Origin: Chloroflexota bacterium
GTDB taxonomy: Bacteria; Chloroflexota; Anaerolineae; Promineifilales; Promineifilaceae
Length of the DNA: 45,405 nt
Assembly (NCBI GenBank): GCA_024223125.1
Contig: JAAEOP010000207.1
Coordinates: 1 to 45,405, forward strand
Reading direction: 5' to 3'
Shown here in pieces: positions 1-7,988 of this stretch; the stretch's first letter is position 1; every line of letters starts with the position of its first letter. The notes beneath the pieces were generated by a model. That model was not told the origin of the DNA. It saw nothing but the letters and a program-made list of their open reading frames with translations, and made no database searches. A program made the translations under genes and the position numbers.

Positions 1-1069
1 AGCAAAAACACTTCCCGCCACTGGTCATCCTCTGCCTGGGGCAACAGCCGCTCCAATGTCCCCTGCCGCGCATTATTGGCAATATATTTGGCCGTAAAAT
101 ATTCCTGAAAAGAAAGGTGAGCAAAGGAGTAAATATCTTTGGCCTGCTCTACAAATATGCCGTGCCGGGCTGCTATGGAACGTAAAATCAGTTCCCCATC
201 AATATCAGCTTCATTTAACCCTGGCACTTTCTTCATAAACGCAGCAATTATCCCGGCCAATTTTCGTTTAGGGAATAGAAACTCCCCTTCCGCAAACGCT
301 TCTGCCGCAATATGAGAAAGCATCTGCCGCTTGCGTCCTAATGAAAGTTCTTTGTATGGCTCCTCCCCACGCTTAATACGTCGCTTTGAATCCCAACTTT
401 TTAGCAAAGCGTCAATCGCTTCTTCATAAATTTCCACCCGCCTTTGCGGAAAAGTCAACGTTCTATCATACGTAATCGCCAATAACGTCAACAAGAGCGG
501 CACACGGGCTAACTCTTGCAAGCCTTTGTTGGCTTCTTTTTGCAGTTCCTGCCAACATCTCGTCGCTTCTGCATTGTCAGCAAACCAATGATGAATGAAA
601 GTGCGCTTTTGGCTGTCATCAAAATCGGCCATCTCTACATATTGCACATTGTCAAATTCATAATGGGTGGCCGCCACCCGGCAGGTGACCAGGAATTGTG
701 TTTCCCGATATTGGCGCATGAAATTATGCATGTCGTCTATCAGTTGTTGACGCTCGCCTGCATCTTTCTTGACCTCATCCAGGCCGTCCCACAACACCAA
801 AGTCCGCCCTGAATGTAACAGGTAATCTACAAACGGCTCCGCCTCTGGAAATTCGCATATGCTCAATTCATGTTCACTGGCTGCCCCAACACAAAAAGTT
901 TGCCGTAATCCTGCTCCAACTTCTGGCTGTACCGGTCGGCGGCGCGTTTCCATTGGGCTGCTTTCCAGCCCCAGGTTGCACCCCGCGCCAAATTGGGCTG
1001 CACAAAATTGTCCCACACAAATTGTAACACCGCGCCAATGGGCGAACTACCGGCAGATGCTCCACTCAT
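1..1069 (-). pseudogene. NACHT-type STAND NTPase, internally deleted and running off the left edge
   Basis: The minus strand reads a short N-terminal module (start ATG at 1069 behind AGGAGGTGACACG) ending in LFVLGQPVNMN and a TGA at 863-865. In another frame from about 878 leftwards it continues with a Walker B-like core (VLWDGLDE at about 780-800) and then a NACHT-associated helical region with SFAHLSFQEYFTAKYIA near 100-160. Family members place the Walker A P-loop between these two pieces. Here it is absent, so a deletion with a frameshift has joined the N-terminal tail directly to the region before Walker B. NACHT proteins are signalling or defence NTPases, and this copy should not bind ATP normally. 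The C-terminal sensor domain lies outside the window. Confident about the NACHT identity, fairly confident it is broken. Confidence 0.8.
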
Positions 1070-1089
1070 CGTGTCACCTCCTGGATCTT

Positions 1090-1506
1090 TCATGGGTAAC
1101 TATCAGGCTCGAAGAAAAGTTCATGGGGCAAATCAAATTGCTTTGCCAGTTTGTCAATATGTTCCACTGTCAACGGCCGTTTACCATTTAACACGGCCGA
1201 TACAATTGATTTGGTCTTAAAGATCGGCACTAAATCTTTCTGCTTCAATTCGTGCAACTCCATCAACCCCTTCACCAATTCAATACCCCGCAATTTGAAT
1301 TCCTCGTCAGGATAATGCTCATCCTCATAGGCTGATATAAGCGTCCCTAAAAGGGTTAAGAAATCCTGTTCGTCAGGAGTTAAAACAATTTTATCAATGA
1401 GCATGTTTAATTGGGTAACTGCTTCATCATACTCTGTTTCTGTAGTAATCGGCCGCGGGACAAAAGTTTGCAATAATTCTTGATAGTTAAGCGTACCAGT
1501 CGTCAT
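1090..1506 (-). CDS. higA: HigA-type antitoxin, Xre-family HTH
   Basis: A protein of about 138 residues. An acidic N-terminal half (TPDEQDFLTLLGTLISAYEDEHYP) is followed by a C-terminal helix-turn-helix (LKQKDLVPIFKTKSIVSAVLNGKR), the usual layout of HigA antitoxins paired with the HigB_toxin family. I chose the ATG at 1506 because GGTGG lies just upstream; ATGs at 1527 and 1536 are alternatives. It overlaps the end of the toxin gene by about 20 bases, so the two are likely translationally coupled, toxin first. By family knowledge the antitoxin binds the toxin and represses the operon. Confidence 0.85.
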   Translation of the reverse strand: MTTGTLNYQELLQTFVPRPITTETEYDEAVTQLNMLIDKIVLTPDEQDFLTLLGTLISAYEDEHYPDEEFKLRGIELVKGLMELHELKQKDLVPIFKTKSIVSAVLNGKRPLTVEHIDKLAKQFDLPHELFFEPDSYP

Positions 1507-1789
1507 CTTTCCACCATCCTCTGTCATATTCCGCATGTGTCAATAAAGAACGGACATAGACTCTCTTCTGCCGATATTCAACTCGTGTTATGAGCCGGTA
1601 ATTATTGCCACCAATGTTAAACACAGTTAGCCGTCCTACTAAATCGGCTGAGGGAAAATCTTGTCTCAATTCAGCAAAATTATGCCACTGCGCTTTTTTG
1701 ACCTGCGTAAACCAGCTACGAAGCGGTCTTTCTGCATTCGGGTGTACTTCCCAAAATTCACGCAAGACTTTTTTGGATATAATGTGCAT
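1487..1789 (-). CDS. higB: HigB-type toxin (mRNA interferase)
   Basis: About 100 residues with the HigB_toxin signature: MHIISKKVLREFW at the start, SADLVGRLTVFNIGGNNYRL in the middle and LLTHAEYDRGWWKDD at the end. This family cleaves mRNA on the ribosome. The start at 1789 fits the family N-terminus; an in-frame start at 1804 would add five residues. No clear Shine-Dalgarno sequence is visible. It precedes higA and overlaps it by about 20 bases, the reversed gene order typical of hig loci. Nothing suggests it is broken. Confidence 0.88.
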   Translation of the reverse strand: MHIISKKVLREFWEVHPNAERPLRSWFTQVKKAQWHNFAELRQDFPSADLVGRLTVFNIGGNNYRLITRVEYRQKRVYVRSLLTHAEYDRGWWKDDDWYA

Positions 1790-1826
1790 GGCAAATGTTA
1801 GCAAATTGCGAACAAGAAGACAAGGA

Positions 1827-2543
1827 TTACGAAATAGTCAAACGTAAGCCTATCACGAGCAACAGGGCGAGGACAATTTTACGGAAGGTGGCAGCAGGGA
1901 TACGGCCGTCCAAAGCAAACCCCACCAGCAACCCCAACCCCACCGCCGGAATGGAAACAAGGAGCAGTCGCCACACAGCGGCCGTGACATTCCCATCCAC
2001 TACATGCCCAACCAAAATCATCAAACTGACAGGCACAAAAAAGCCTTGCAAATTTCCTTTGAAGGTGGCTGGCGACCATTGACGACAGCTACCGTAAATG
2101 ATGACGGGGGGACCGGCCGTATTGTAAAGACCCCCCAACGCCCCGGCAGCAAAGCCAAACAGATATGCCCAAACAGATCGCGCCAACGGTGGCAGCCGAA
2201 AATTGAACAGGGCATAAAGCGCATATCCGGCCACGAGTACACCTAACGCGTGGGCGCCAATTTCAGGATCAACCACCTGTAACAGCCATAAACCCAACGG
2301 AATGCCCACAAAGGCAGACACGACTAACTTGACCACCGGCCGAATGTAAACCGCTTCCCGATAACGCAACAAGATAATGATTTCTGCCAATACACCAAAT
2401 AAGGCCACCAGGGGAGCGGCCGTCGTTAAGCCGATAACGGCCGTTAACAGCGGCATACTCACCAACGCCAACCCAAACCCCGTTGTCGTCTGCGCCAAAA
2501 TAGCCAGGAAAACAATCAGGGCAACAAGCAAATCTGTGGACAT
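1827..2543 (-). CDS. TSUP (TauE/SafE) family permease
   Basis: A 238-residue, strongly hydrophobic protein with about eight predicted membrane segments and two internally similar halves. Each half has a Gly/Pro-rich motif (QTTTGFGLALVSMPLL near residue 18; GALGGLYNTAGPPVIIYG near 135). This is the TauE/SafE layout, whose members export sulfite, sulfoacetate or other organic anions, or act as sulfite permeases. The length is normal for the family. The substrate cannot be told from sequence, and no sulfur-metabolism gene lies next to it. No Shine-Dalgarno sequence is obvious upstream of ATG 2543. Confidence 0.88.
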   Translation of the reverse strand: MSTDLLVALIVFLAILAQTTTGFGLALVSMPLLTAVIGLTTAAPLVALFGVLAEIIILLRYREAVYIRPVVKLVVSAFVGIPLGLWLLQVVDPEIGAHALGVLVAGYALYALFNFRLPPLARSVWAYLFGFAAGALGGLYNTAGPPVIIYGSCRQWSPATFKGNLQGFFVPVSLMILVGHVVDGNVTAAVWRLLLVSIPAVGLGLLVGFALDGRIPAATFRKIVLALLLVIGLRLTIS

Positions 2544-2584
2544 ATTGATAATTAACGATTTGGATGGCAGTGTAATGCCAAACG

Positions 2585-2980
2585 TTATTTCTGAGATTCT
2601 GGGAGATAGAGGTGTGTATCTATTTCTCGTAAAATGTCACCAAAATCAGGCGGTGCAGCTGGCTCAATACCAGATAATGTATGTTTGTGATGCGGATATG
2701 TAGCAATTTCAGGATGGTGAGGTGCATTATCATAACGAAAAATCAGGGAAGCTTGGGCGTCTTGATAATGGTAAGCATAATCTGTTTTAGTCAGGACAAC
2801 ACCTTGTTCAATAATTACTTCTACAAATTCCAGCAGCGATCCATCCCAGAACCGCAAACGACCTTCAAGCAACCCTTCCTGATCGGGCACAGTTTCCAGC
2901 AAGCGCAAAGATTCAATCAATATCTCTTGTCGGCTATCAATAACGGTATAAACACGATTGAGGTATGATCTTAATCGCAT
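2585..2980 (-). CDS. TumE-like (DUF6516) toxin
   Basis: About 131 residues starting at MRLRSYLNR. The C-terminal half has the DUF6516/TumE pattern FRYDNAPHHPEIATYPHHKH, with the characteristic His-rich PHHKH end, preceded by a beta-rich stretch (EGRLRFWDGSLLEFVEVI). TumE proteins are toxins of type II systems. The ATG at 2980 lies one base after the stop codon of the upstream partner gene (2982), so translation is probably coupled. There is an alternative upstream start at 3013. The fold assignment is from motif memory and no search was run. Confidence 0.7.
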   Translation of the reverse strand: MRLRSYLNRVYTVIDSRQEILIESLRLLETVPDQEGLLEGRLRFWDGSLLEFVEVIIEQGVVLTKTDYAYHYQDAQASLIFRYDNAPHHPEIATYPHHKHTLSGIEPAAPPDFGDILREIDTHLYLPESQK

Positions 2981-2981
2981 T

Positions 2982-3293
2982 TTAAGCAGGCAGGGGGAAC
3001 GAAGAAACGACAACTAATTTGAGACTGTCAGAAATGGCCTGTTTAAGGTTGCGATATAATCGGTAACGTCCAACCCAGCGCACAAAATCGAGGTCATCTC
3101 CCATTTCGCCAGCCTCATAAAGCTGGAAAAATGTATCTGATCCTAATTGATGTCTTTGCTCAAATTCACCTAATTCACGTTGCAAACGCAGCAATTCTTC
3201 AACAGGATCATATTGCTGGCTCTGCTCTTGTAACCATTGTCGCAAAGTATCAGGCGATGGCCTAGTTTCCTGACTAATTTCCAATAGAGGCAT
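2982..3293 (-). CDS. Small helical partner of the TumE-like toxin (putative antitoxin)
   Basis: A 103-residue acidic, helical protein (core DTFFQLYEAGEMGDDLDFVR). The ATG at 3293 has AAAGGG eight bases upstream, which favours it over the in-frame start at 3401. It ends one base before the DUF6516 gene starts, the compact arrangement of a toxin-antitoxin pair. It has no obvious HTH, unlike the Xre antitoxin TumA, so if it is the antitoxin it belongs to another class. Function is inferred from position only. Confidence 0.6.
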   Translation of the reverse strand: MPLLEISQETRPSPDTLRQWLQEQSQQYDPVEELLRLQRELGEFEQRHQLGSDTFFQLYEAGEMGDDLDFVRWVGRYRLYRNLKQAISDSLKLVVVSSFPLPA

Positions 3294-3431
3294 TACAAAC
3301 CCTTTTTGGTGAGATAGATAAAGCGAAATTATTATAGCACATAGAAAGGAAACCGGAGTTCTGATAATTTCTCGGTTTTTGATTGTTAAGTACCCAAGCA
3401 TATGTTTTCGGATATTTTAAGAGCAAGCGGA

Positions 3432-3492
3432 GGCTGAGCCTGTCGAAGCCGCAGCGGTGGCCGCCGCCTCTGCCTTCGACAAGCTCAGGCGG
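3432..3492. repeat. REP-like inverted repeat downstream of valS
   Basis: CTGAGCCTGTCGAAGCC and GCCTTCGACAAGCTCAG are imperfect inverted copies separated by a GC-rich spacer (gcagcggtggccgccgcctct). The TTCGACAAGCTCAGG word is a dispersed palindromic repeat in many bacterial genomes. It lies about 30 bases beyond the valS stop and may help end that transcript, though no T-run follows. Confidence 0.7.
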
Positions 3493-3524
3493 CGGCTAAT
3501 ACATGAGAACTTTTGCTCAGGTAC

Positions 3525-6206
3525 TTACAGGCCTGCAAATCTTTCGCTGAGTTCGGTGTAGCTGGCTTGCAACTGGACCAGTTTATCGCGCTCTTTTTGC
3601 ACGACTTGGGCGGGCGCTTTTTGGGCAAAGGGGCTGTTAAGCAGGCCATTTACCCGTTTGATTTGCTTGTCTAATTCGGCCAACTCTTTTTGCAGCCGCT
3701 GCCGCTCTTTGTCCAGATCAATCAACCCGGCCAACGGCAGGTAACAGGTGATGTTACCTTGCGCCAGAGTAATGGTCTGGTCGGGCACGGCCGCATGTTC
3801 GCTAATAACCAATGTTTCCGCATCCAGACGAGCCAAGAAGCAAAGAACCTCTTTTTGGCTTTGCAAGAAGTGTGTTTTGGAACCGGCGGAGATAACGGCC
3901 GTCACCCACTTACCCGGCTCCACCCCATTCTCTGAACGGGCAGCGCGAATACTGCGCACCAATTCTTGTAGTTGGGCAAAGTCAGCGGCCGCTTCGGGGA
4001 ACTGCTCGCCAGCTTGCGGCCAATCGGCAATGATTAGCGCCTCTTCCCAGCCGCCGGTCGGTTCGATGCCTAAATCGGCCGTTGTAAAAGCATCCTTCAA
4101 CTGCTGCCACGTTTCTTCTGTGACATAGGGAATAAAGGGATGCAACAGGCGCAAACAATCATCTAAAACTTGTCTGGCAACGGACAATGTTGTCCAGGCA
4201 CGAGAACCCCCTGTACGAAGCTGCACTTTAGCCAGTTCCACATACCAATCGGCAAAATCACCCCACAGGAAATCATATACCTGCCGCCCTGCTTCACCAT
4301 AAAGGTAATTATCCATCAGGCGATTGGCGTCGGCCGTTACCTGGCTCAGGCGCGTCAAAATCCATTTGTCTGCATCCGTGTATTCAGGTGATTTCACAGC
4401 GTCCGTTTTGTTGGCTTTGTCCAGATTGAGACTGATAAAGCGGGCAGTATTCCAGATTTTGTTGGCAAAGTTGCGGTTGGCGGCCACACGGCCGATAGCC
4501 AAATTAAGATCATTCCCCGGCGTCCCCGTTGTCAGCAAAGTAAAGCGCAGCGCGTCAGTGCCATATTCGCCCATCACGTCCAGCGGGTCGGTAACATTAC
4601 CTTTGCTTTTGGACATTTTCTGGCCGTGTTCATCCCGCACCAACCCGTGTAGATAGACGGTATGGAAGGGGATGTCATTGGTGTACAGCAAGCCCTGCAT
4701 CACCATACGCGCCACCCAGAAGAAGAGGATGTCATAACCCGTTTCCATCACATCAGTGGGATAGAAGCGTTGCAAATCGTCGGTTTGTTCCGGCCAGCCC
4801 AGAGTAGAAAAAGGCCACAAGCCGGAGCTAAACCAGGTGTCCAACACATCGGGGTCTTGTTCGATGGCAGCATTAGAGCCATATCTTTTTTGCGCTTCGG
4901 CTAATGCTTCTTCATCACTGCGGGCAACAATCACTTTTTGGGAATCGCCGTTGACGTAATAGGCGGGAATGCGATGGCCCCACCACAATTGGCGGCTGAT
5001 GCACCACGGCCGTATATTTTCCAACCAGTTATCCCACACCTTTACAAAGCGGTCGGGCACAATGCGGATACGGCCGCGATGGACTGCATCCAACCCCATA
5101 TGAGCCATTGGCTCTACATTGACAAACCATTGCCAACTTACCAACGGCTCGATAATTTCGCCACCCCGCTGGCTGTGGGGTATGTTATTGGTGTGCGGTT
5201 CGGTTTTGATGGTCAGGCCGGCCGCTTCCATATCAGCCCATAGTTTTTGACGGCCGTCGAAACGATCCAATCCCTCATATGGCCCAGCATTTTCGTTTAA
5301 GGTGGCATCTTTGTTCATGATATTGACAATGGCTAAATTGTGACGACGGCCGATTTCAAAGTCGTTAGGATCATGGCCGGGAGTGATTTTGAGCGCCCCG
5401 GTTCCAAACTCTATCTCCACATATTCATCGGCAATAATGGGGATTTCCCGGTTGAGGATGGGTACAAGGCAAGTCTGGCCAATGACTTGTTGGTAACGCT
5501 CATCGTCGGGGTGGACGGCAACGGCCGTATCCCCTAAAATCGTTTCTGGCCGCGTGGTGGCTACAGGGATGTGCCCGCCCCCTTTGATGGTGTATTTGAA
5601 GTGGTACAAATAACCTTGTTCTTCTGTGTATTCTACTTCTAAATCGGAGACGGCCGTTTGCAGCCCCGGTGACCAATTCACCAAATATTCGGCCCGGTAA
5701 ATGAGACCCATGCGATACAGACGCACAAATGCCTCTTTCACCGCCTCACTCAAGCCATCATCCAGTGTAAAGCGTTCCCGATCCCAATCACAAGAAGCCC
5801 CCAGATGGCGCAATTGTTTGGTAATGTGACCGCCATATTTGCCCTTCCATTCCCAGCAGCGACGCAAGAATTCCTTCCGCCCCACCTCTTGCCGTGAACT
5901 CCCCTCAGAACGGAGCAGTTTTTCGACTTGTAGCTGCGTGGCAATACCGGCATGGTCTGTCCCCGGAACCCAGAGAGCAGCACGGCCTTGCATCCGGGCG
6001 CGACGGATCATGAGGTCTTCCAGAGCCACAAACATAGCGTGTCCCATGTGCAATTCGCCGGTAACATTGGGCGGGGGGATGGAAATGGTAAACGGTTCGG
6101 CCTCTGCCGGGCGACATTCAGGTTTGAACCAGCCGTTTTCTTGCCACCATTGGTAAAGACGTTCTTCAGTACCATGGAAGTTGTATGCTTTAGGCATGTC
6201 AGTCAT
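3525..6206 (-). CDS. valS: Valyl-tRNA synthetase
   Basis: An 893-residue class I aminoacyl-tRNA synthetase that charges tRNA-Val. Visible marks are the HIGH-type box in PPPNVTGELHMGHAM (residues about 44-58), TDHAGIATQ, the editing-domain stretch TTRPETILGDTAVAVHP, and KMSKSKGNV near residue 535. The C-terminus is the leucine/lysine-rich coiled-coil arm typical of ValRS (LDKERQRLQKELAELDKQIK). Start ATG 6206 has AAGGA eight bases upstream; MPKAYNF at 6197 is an alternative. A GATTGGAGATT hairpin lies just before its ribosome binding site. It looks intact and full length. Confidence 0.98.
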   Translation of the reverse strand: MTDMPKAYNFHGTEERLYQWWQENGWFKPECRPAEAEPFTISIPPPNVTGELHMGHAMFVALEDLMIRRARMQGRAALWVPGTDHAGIATQLQVEKLLRSEGSSRQEVGRKEFLRRCWEWKGKYGGHITKQLRHLGASCDWDRERFTLDDGLSEAVKEAFVRLYRMGLIYRAEYLVNWSPGLQTAVSDLEVEYTEEQGYLYHFKYTIKGGGHIPVATTRPETILGDTAVAVHPDDERYQQVIGQTCLVPILNREIPIIADEYVEIEFGTGALKITPGHDPNDFEIGRRHNLAIVNIMNKDATLNENAGPYEGLDRFDGRQKLWADMEAAGLTIKTEPHTNNIPHSQRGGEIIEPLVSWQWFVNVEPMAHMGLDAVHRGRIRIVPDRFVKVWDNWLENIRPWCISRQLWWGHRIPAYYVNGDSQKVIVARSDEEALAEAQKRYGSNAAIEQDPDVLDTWFSSGLWPFSTLGWPEQTDDLQRFYPTDVMETGYDILFFWVARMVMQGLLYTNDIPFHTVYLHGLVRDEHGQKMSKSKGNVTDPLDVMGEYGTDALRFTLLTTGTPGNDLNLAIGRVAANRNFANKIWNTARFISLNLDKANKTDAVKSPEYTDADKWILTRLSQVTADANRLMDNYLYGEAGRQVYDFLWGDFADWYVELAKVQLRTGGSRAWTTLSVARQVLDDCLRLLHPFIPYVTEETWQQLKDAFTTADLGIEPTGGWEEALIIADWPQAGEQFPEAAADFAQLQELVRSIRAARSENGVEPGKWVTAVISAGSKTHFLQSQKEVLCFLARLDAETLVISEHAAVPDQTITLAQGNITCYLPLAGLIDLDKERQRLQKELAELDKQIKRVNGLLNSPFAQKAPAQVVQKERDKLVQLQASYTELSERFAGL

Positions 6207-6228
6207 CAGATTGTTCCTTTATCGAGAG

Positions 6229-6261
6229 AGATTGGAGATTTGCGCCTGCAATCTCCAATCT
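6229..6261. repeat. GGAGATT-family hairpin upstream of valS
   Basis: AGATTGGAGATT (6229-6240) and its exact reverse complement (6250-6261) form a 12-bp stem with a 9-base loop. It sits 23 bases before the valS start, in its 5' leader. It is the simplest member of a family seen repeatedly in this window. Confidence 0.9.
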
Positions 6262-6335
6262 TTAATAACGAATCTCCGTATCTTCTCAAAAATTCGGGGT
6301 AGCAGAATCAGAGAAACCACCATACCATAGATTGC

Positions 6336-6523
6336 ATGTTAGACAACTTCAACCCGCAAATGATTCAAGATGTAGAAGGAGTGCAAAAAGCAATTGTGCT
6401 GCTCTTGAACCTTGTGGAGGAGTTGAAGCAAGAAAATATCGCCCAACGAACAGAGATCCAACGATTGCGCGATGAAAACAATCACCTCAAAGGGGAACGG
6501 GAAAACCAGATATAAAACCGATT
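6336..6523 (+). pseudogene. IS66-family transposase, N-terminal remnant
   Basis: A 59-codon open frame starts at ATG 6336 with MLDNFNPQMIQDVEGVQKAI, followed by a leucine-rich coiled coil (LLLNLVEELKQENIAQ, RLRDENNHLKGE). This is the N-terminus of IS66-type TnpC transposases. The family continues GEQGKPDIKP. Here a one-base deletion shifts that segment (GKPDIKP can be read in the next frame at about 6499-6520), giving an early TAA at 6513-6515. Similarity stops near 6523 and nothing of the catalytic domain follows. A decayed fragment abutting the ISAs1 remnant. Confidence 0.7.
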
Positions 6524-6557
6524 GCCTTGTTGGAAAATCTCATTGGTCGTGTGGAAA

Positions 6558-6648
6558 CGGCTAAGTTATGTTCGACCAAGTATTCTGTCCGCGGGTCGTT
6601 GATTACCGAAAAGTGTTCCTCAAGAATTGCGATTGGCGCAGTTGACAT
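6558..6648 (-). pseudogene. ISAs1-family transposase, N-terminal remnant
   Basis: On the minus strand a strong ribosome site (AAGGAGTAATACA) precedes ATG 6648 and MSTAPIAILEEHFSVINDPR, TEYLVEHNL. This is the opening of ISAs1-type DDE transposases (DPR...HNL motif). Similarity ends after about 30 residues, near 6558, and the frame then reads junk to a stop at 6487. Only this tip of the element remains, in opposite orientation to the IS66 remnant. The 6650-6890 stretch to its right holds no gene I can support; one AT-rich palindrome (CAAAATTACAATTTTG) is visible near 6750. Confidence 0.65.
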
Positions 6649-6893
6649 TGTATTACTCCTTGCTTGTTTGTTTTATCGTCCACATTTTACTCGTTTTTCA
6701 ACAAGTTGGAGTATGCAATCGCCCTACCTGATGGATAATATACTCGCCACAAAATTACAATTTTGCTAAACTTGCCCCCGGTTGATACTGAACCACCTGA
6801 TCTGAAGAACTCATAACCACATTCCCACAAATGGATTAAAAACCTTGAACAGTAAATCTACAATTACACACAAGTCGCAAGCAAGGAAACCTG

Positions 6894-6944
6894 GCTGGCG
6901 GCTCGTTGTTAGTAGCTTGCATGTACCAACCACCAGCCGCTACT
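6894..6944. repeat. CCAACCACC-family hairpin upstream of pdhA
   Basis: GCTGGCGGCTCGTTGTTAGT and the later TACCAACCACCAGCCGC are imperfect inverted copies around a short loop containing TTGCATG. It sits immediately before AGGAG and the pdhA start, like the related hairpins before pdhB, the response regulator and the aldolase gene. Confidence 0.75.
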
Positions 6945-6956
6945 CAGGAGAATTGA

Positions 6957-7922
6957 ATGGACAAAGCAACATTACTTGATTGGTATCGCCAGATGGTACT
7001 CATCCGCCGCTTTGAAGAACGTAGCGATGAGCTGTACCAGTTAGAGGGTAAGATTAAAGGCTTCCTCCATTTATATATTGGCCAGGAAGCTGTGGCTGTG
7101 GGAACCATTGCCGCCCGCGATGAAATGAGAGATCATCTCATTACTGCTTACCGTGATCATGGTCATGCTTTAGCGGCCGGTCTGGACGCTGGGCCGGTGA
7201 TGGCGGAGTTAATGGGCAAAGCAACCGGGGTGGCCGGCGGCCGTGGCGGTTCTATGCACATGGCCAGTAAAGAGAAGAAGTTTTGGGGGGGCTATGGTAT
7301 TGTTGGTGCACATCTATCTTTGGGTACAGGCATGGCTCTAGCCGAGCAGTATAAAGGAACAGGTGGCGTTTGCCTTTGTTACTTTGGGGATGGAGCGACG
7401 AATATTGGCTATTATCACGAATCACTCAATCTGGCCGGCGTGTGGGATCTGCCCATTCTGTTTATCTGTGAGAATAATCATTATGGGATGGGCACGGCCG
7501 TACACAAAGCCTCTGCCAATCCCGATATGGTCAAAAAAGCAAAAGGATACAACATCCCTGGCAAGCAGGTAGATGGCATGAACGTCATCGAAGTATATAA
7601 AGCAACGAAGCGGGCCATCGAAAATTGTCGCCAGGGGAAAGGGCCGCAGTTCCTGGAGATGATAACCTACCGCTACGAAGGCCACTCCATCGGCGACCGT
7701 ACCCGTTACCGGTCCAAAGTGGAACTGGACAAATGGCGCGACGAAAAAGATCCCATCGCCACCTTGCAAAAAGTCCTGCTTGGAAAACACCAGATCAGCG
7801 AACAAGAATTGATTGACATTGACCAGGATGTGCATAATGAAGTTGAAACGGCCGTCACCTTCGCCAACAAATCACCATTACCGGGACTGGATACCCTTTT
7901 TGACCATATTTATGTAGAGTAA
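6957..7922 (+). CDS. pdhA: Pyruvate dehydrogenase E1 component, alpha subunit
   Basis: A 321-residue alpha subunit of a thiamine-diphosphate 2-oxoacid dehydrogenase. With E1 beta it decarboxylates pyruvate and passes the acetyl group to the E2 lipoyl arm. It has the TPP motif GDGATNIG (residues 144-151) with ENN at 172-174, and the phosphorylation-loop-like YRYEGHSIGD. The start ATG 6957 has AGGAG upstream. First gene of a pdhA-pdhB-pdhC operon. Close relatives act on acetoin or branched-chain oxoacids; YRDHGHAL and GGSMHM favour pyruvate or acetoin, so the exact substrate is not certain. No E3 gene follows. Confidence 0.93.
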   Translation: MDKATLLDWYRQMVLIRRFEERSDELYQLEGKIKGFLHLYIGQEAVAVGTIAARDEMRDHLITAYRDHGHALAAGLDAGPVMAELMGKATGVAGGRGGSMHMASKEKKFWGGYGIVGAHLSLGTGMALAEQYKGTGGVCLCYFGDGATNIGYYHESLNLAGVWDLPILFICENNHYGMGTAVHKASANPDMVKKAKGYNIPGKQVDGMNVIEVYKATKRAIENCRQGKGPQFLEMITYRYEGHSIGDRTRYRSKVELDKWRDEKDPIATLQKVLLGKHQISEQELIDIDQDVHNEVETAVTFANKSPLPGLDTLFDHIYVE

Positions 7923-7925
7923 ATA

Positions 7926-7978
7926 GTGGGTAGTGGGTGGTGGTTTGTACCAGCCACTACCTGCCAACTACCACCCAC
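7926..7978. repeat. CCAACCACC-family hairpin between pdhA and pdhB
   Basis: The arms GTGGGTAGTGGGTGGTGG (7926-7943) and CCACTACC..CCAACTACCACCCAC (7954-7978) are imperfect inverted copies with a TTTGTACCAG loop. It fills the whole gap between the pdhA stop and the pdhB ribosome site. Confidence 0.8.
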
Positions 7979-7988
7979 CGAGGAAAAT

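Noticed and set aside
6740..6765. CAAAATTACAATTTTG as an IS end
   Set aside because: AT-rich and short, with no matching copy or duplication near the transposase relics.
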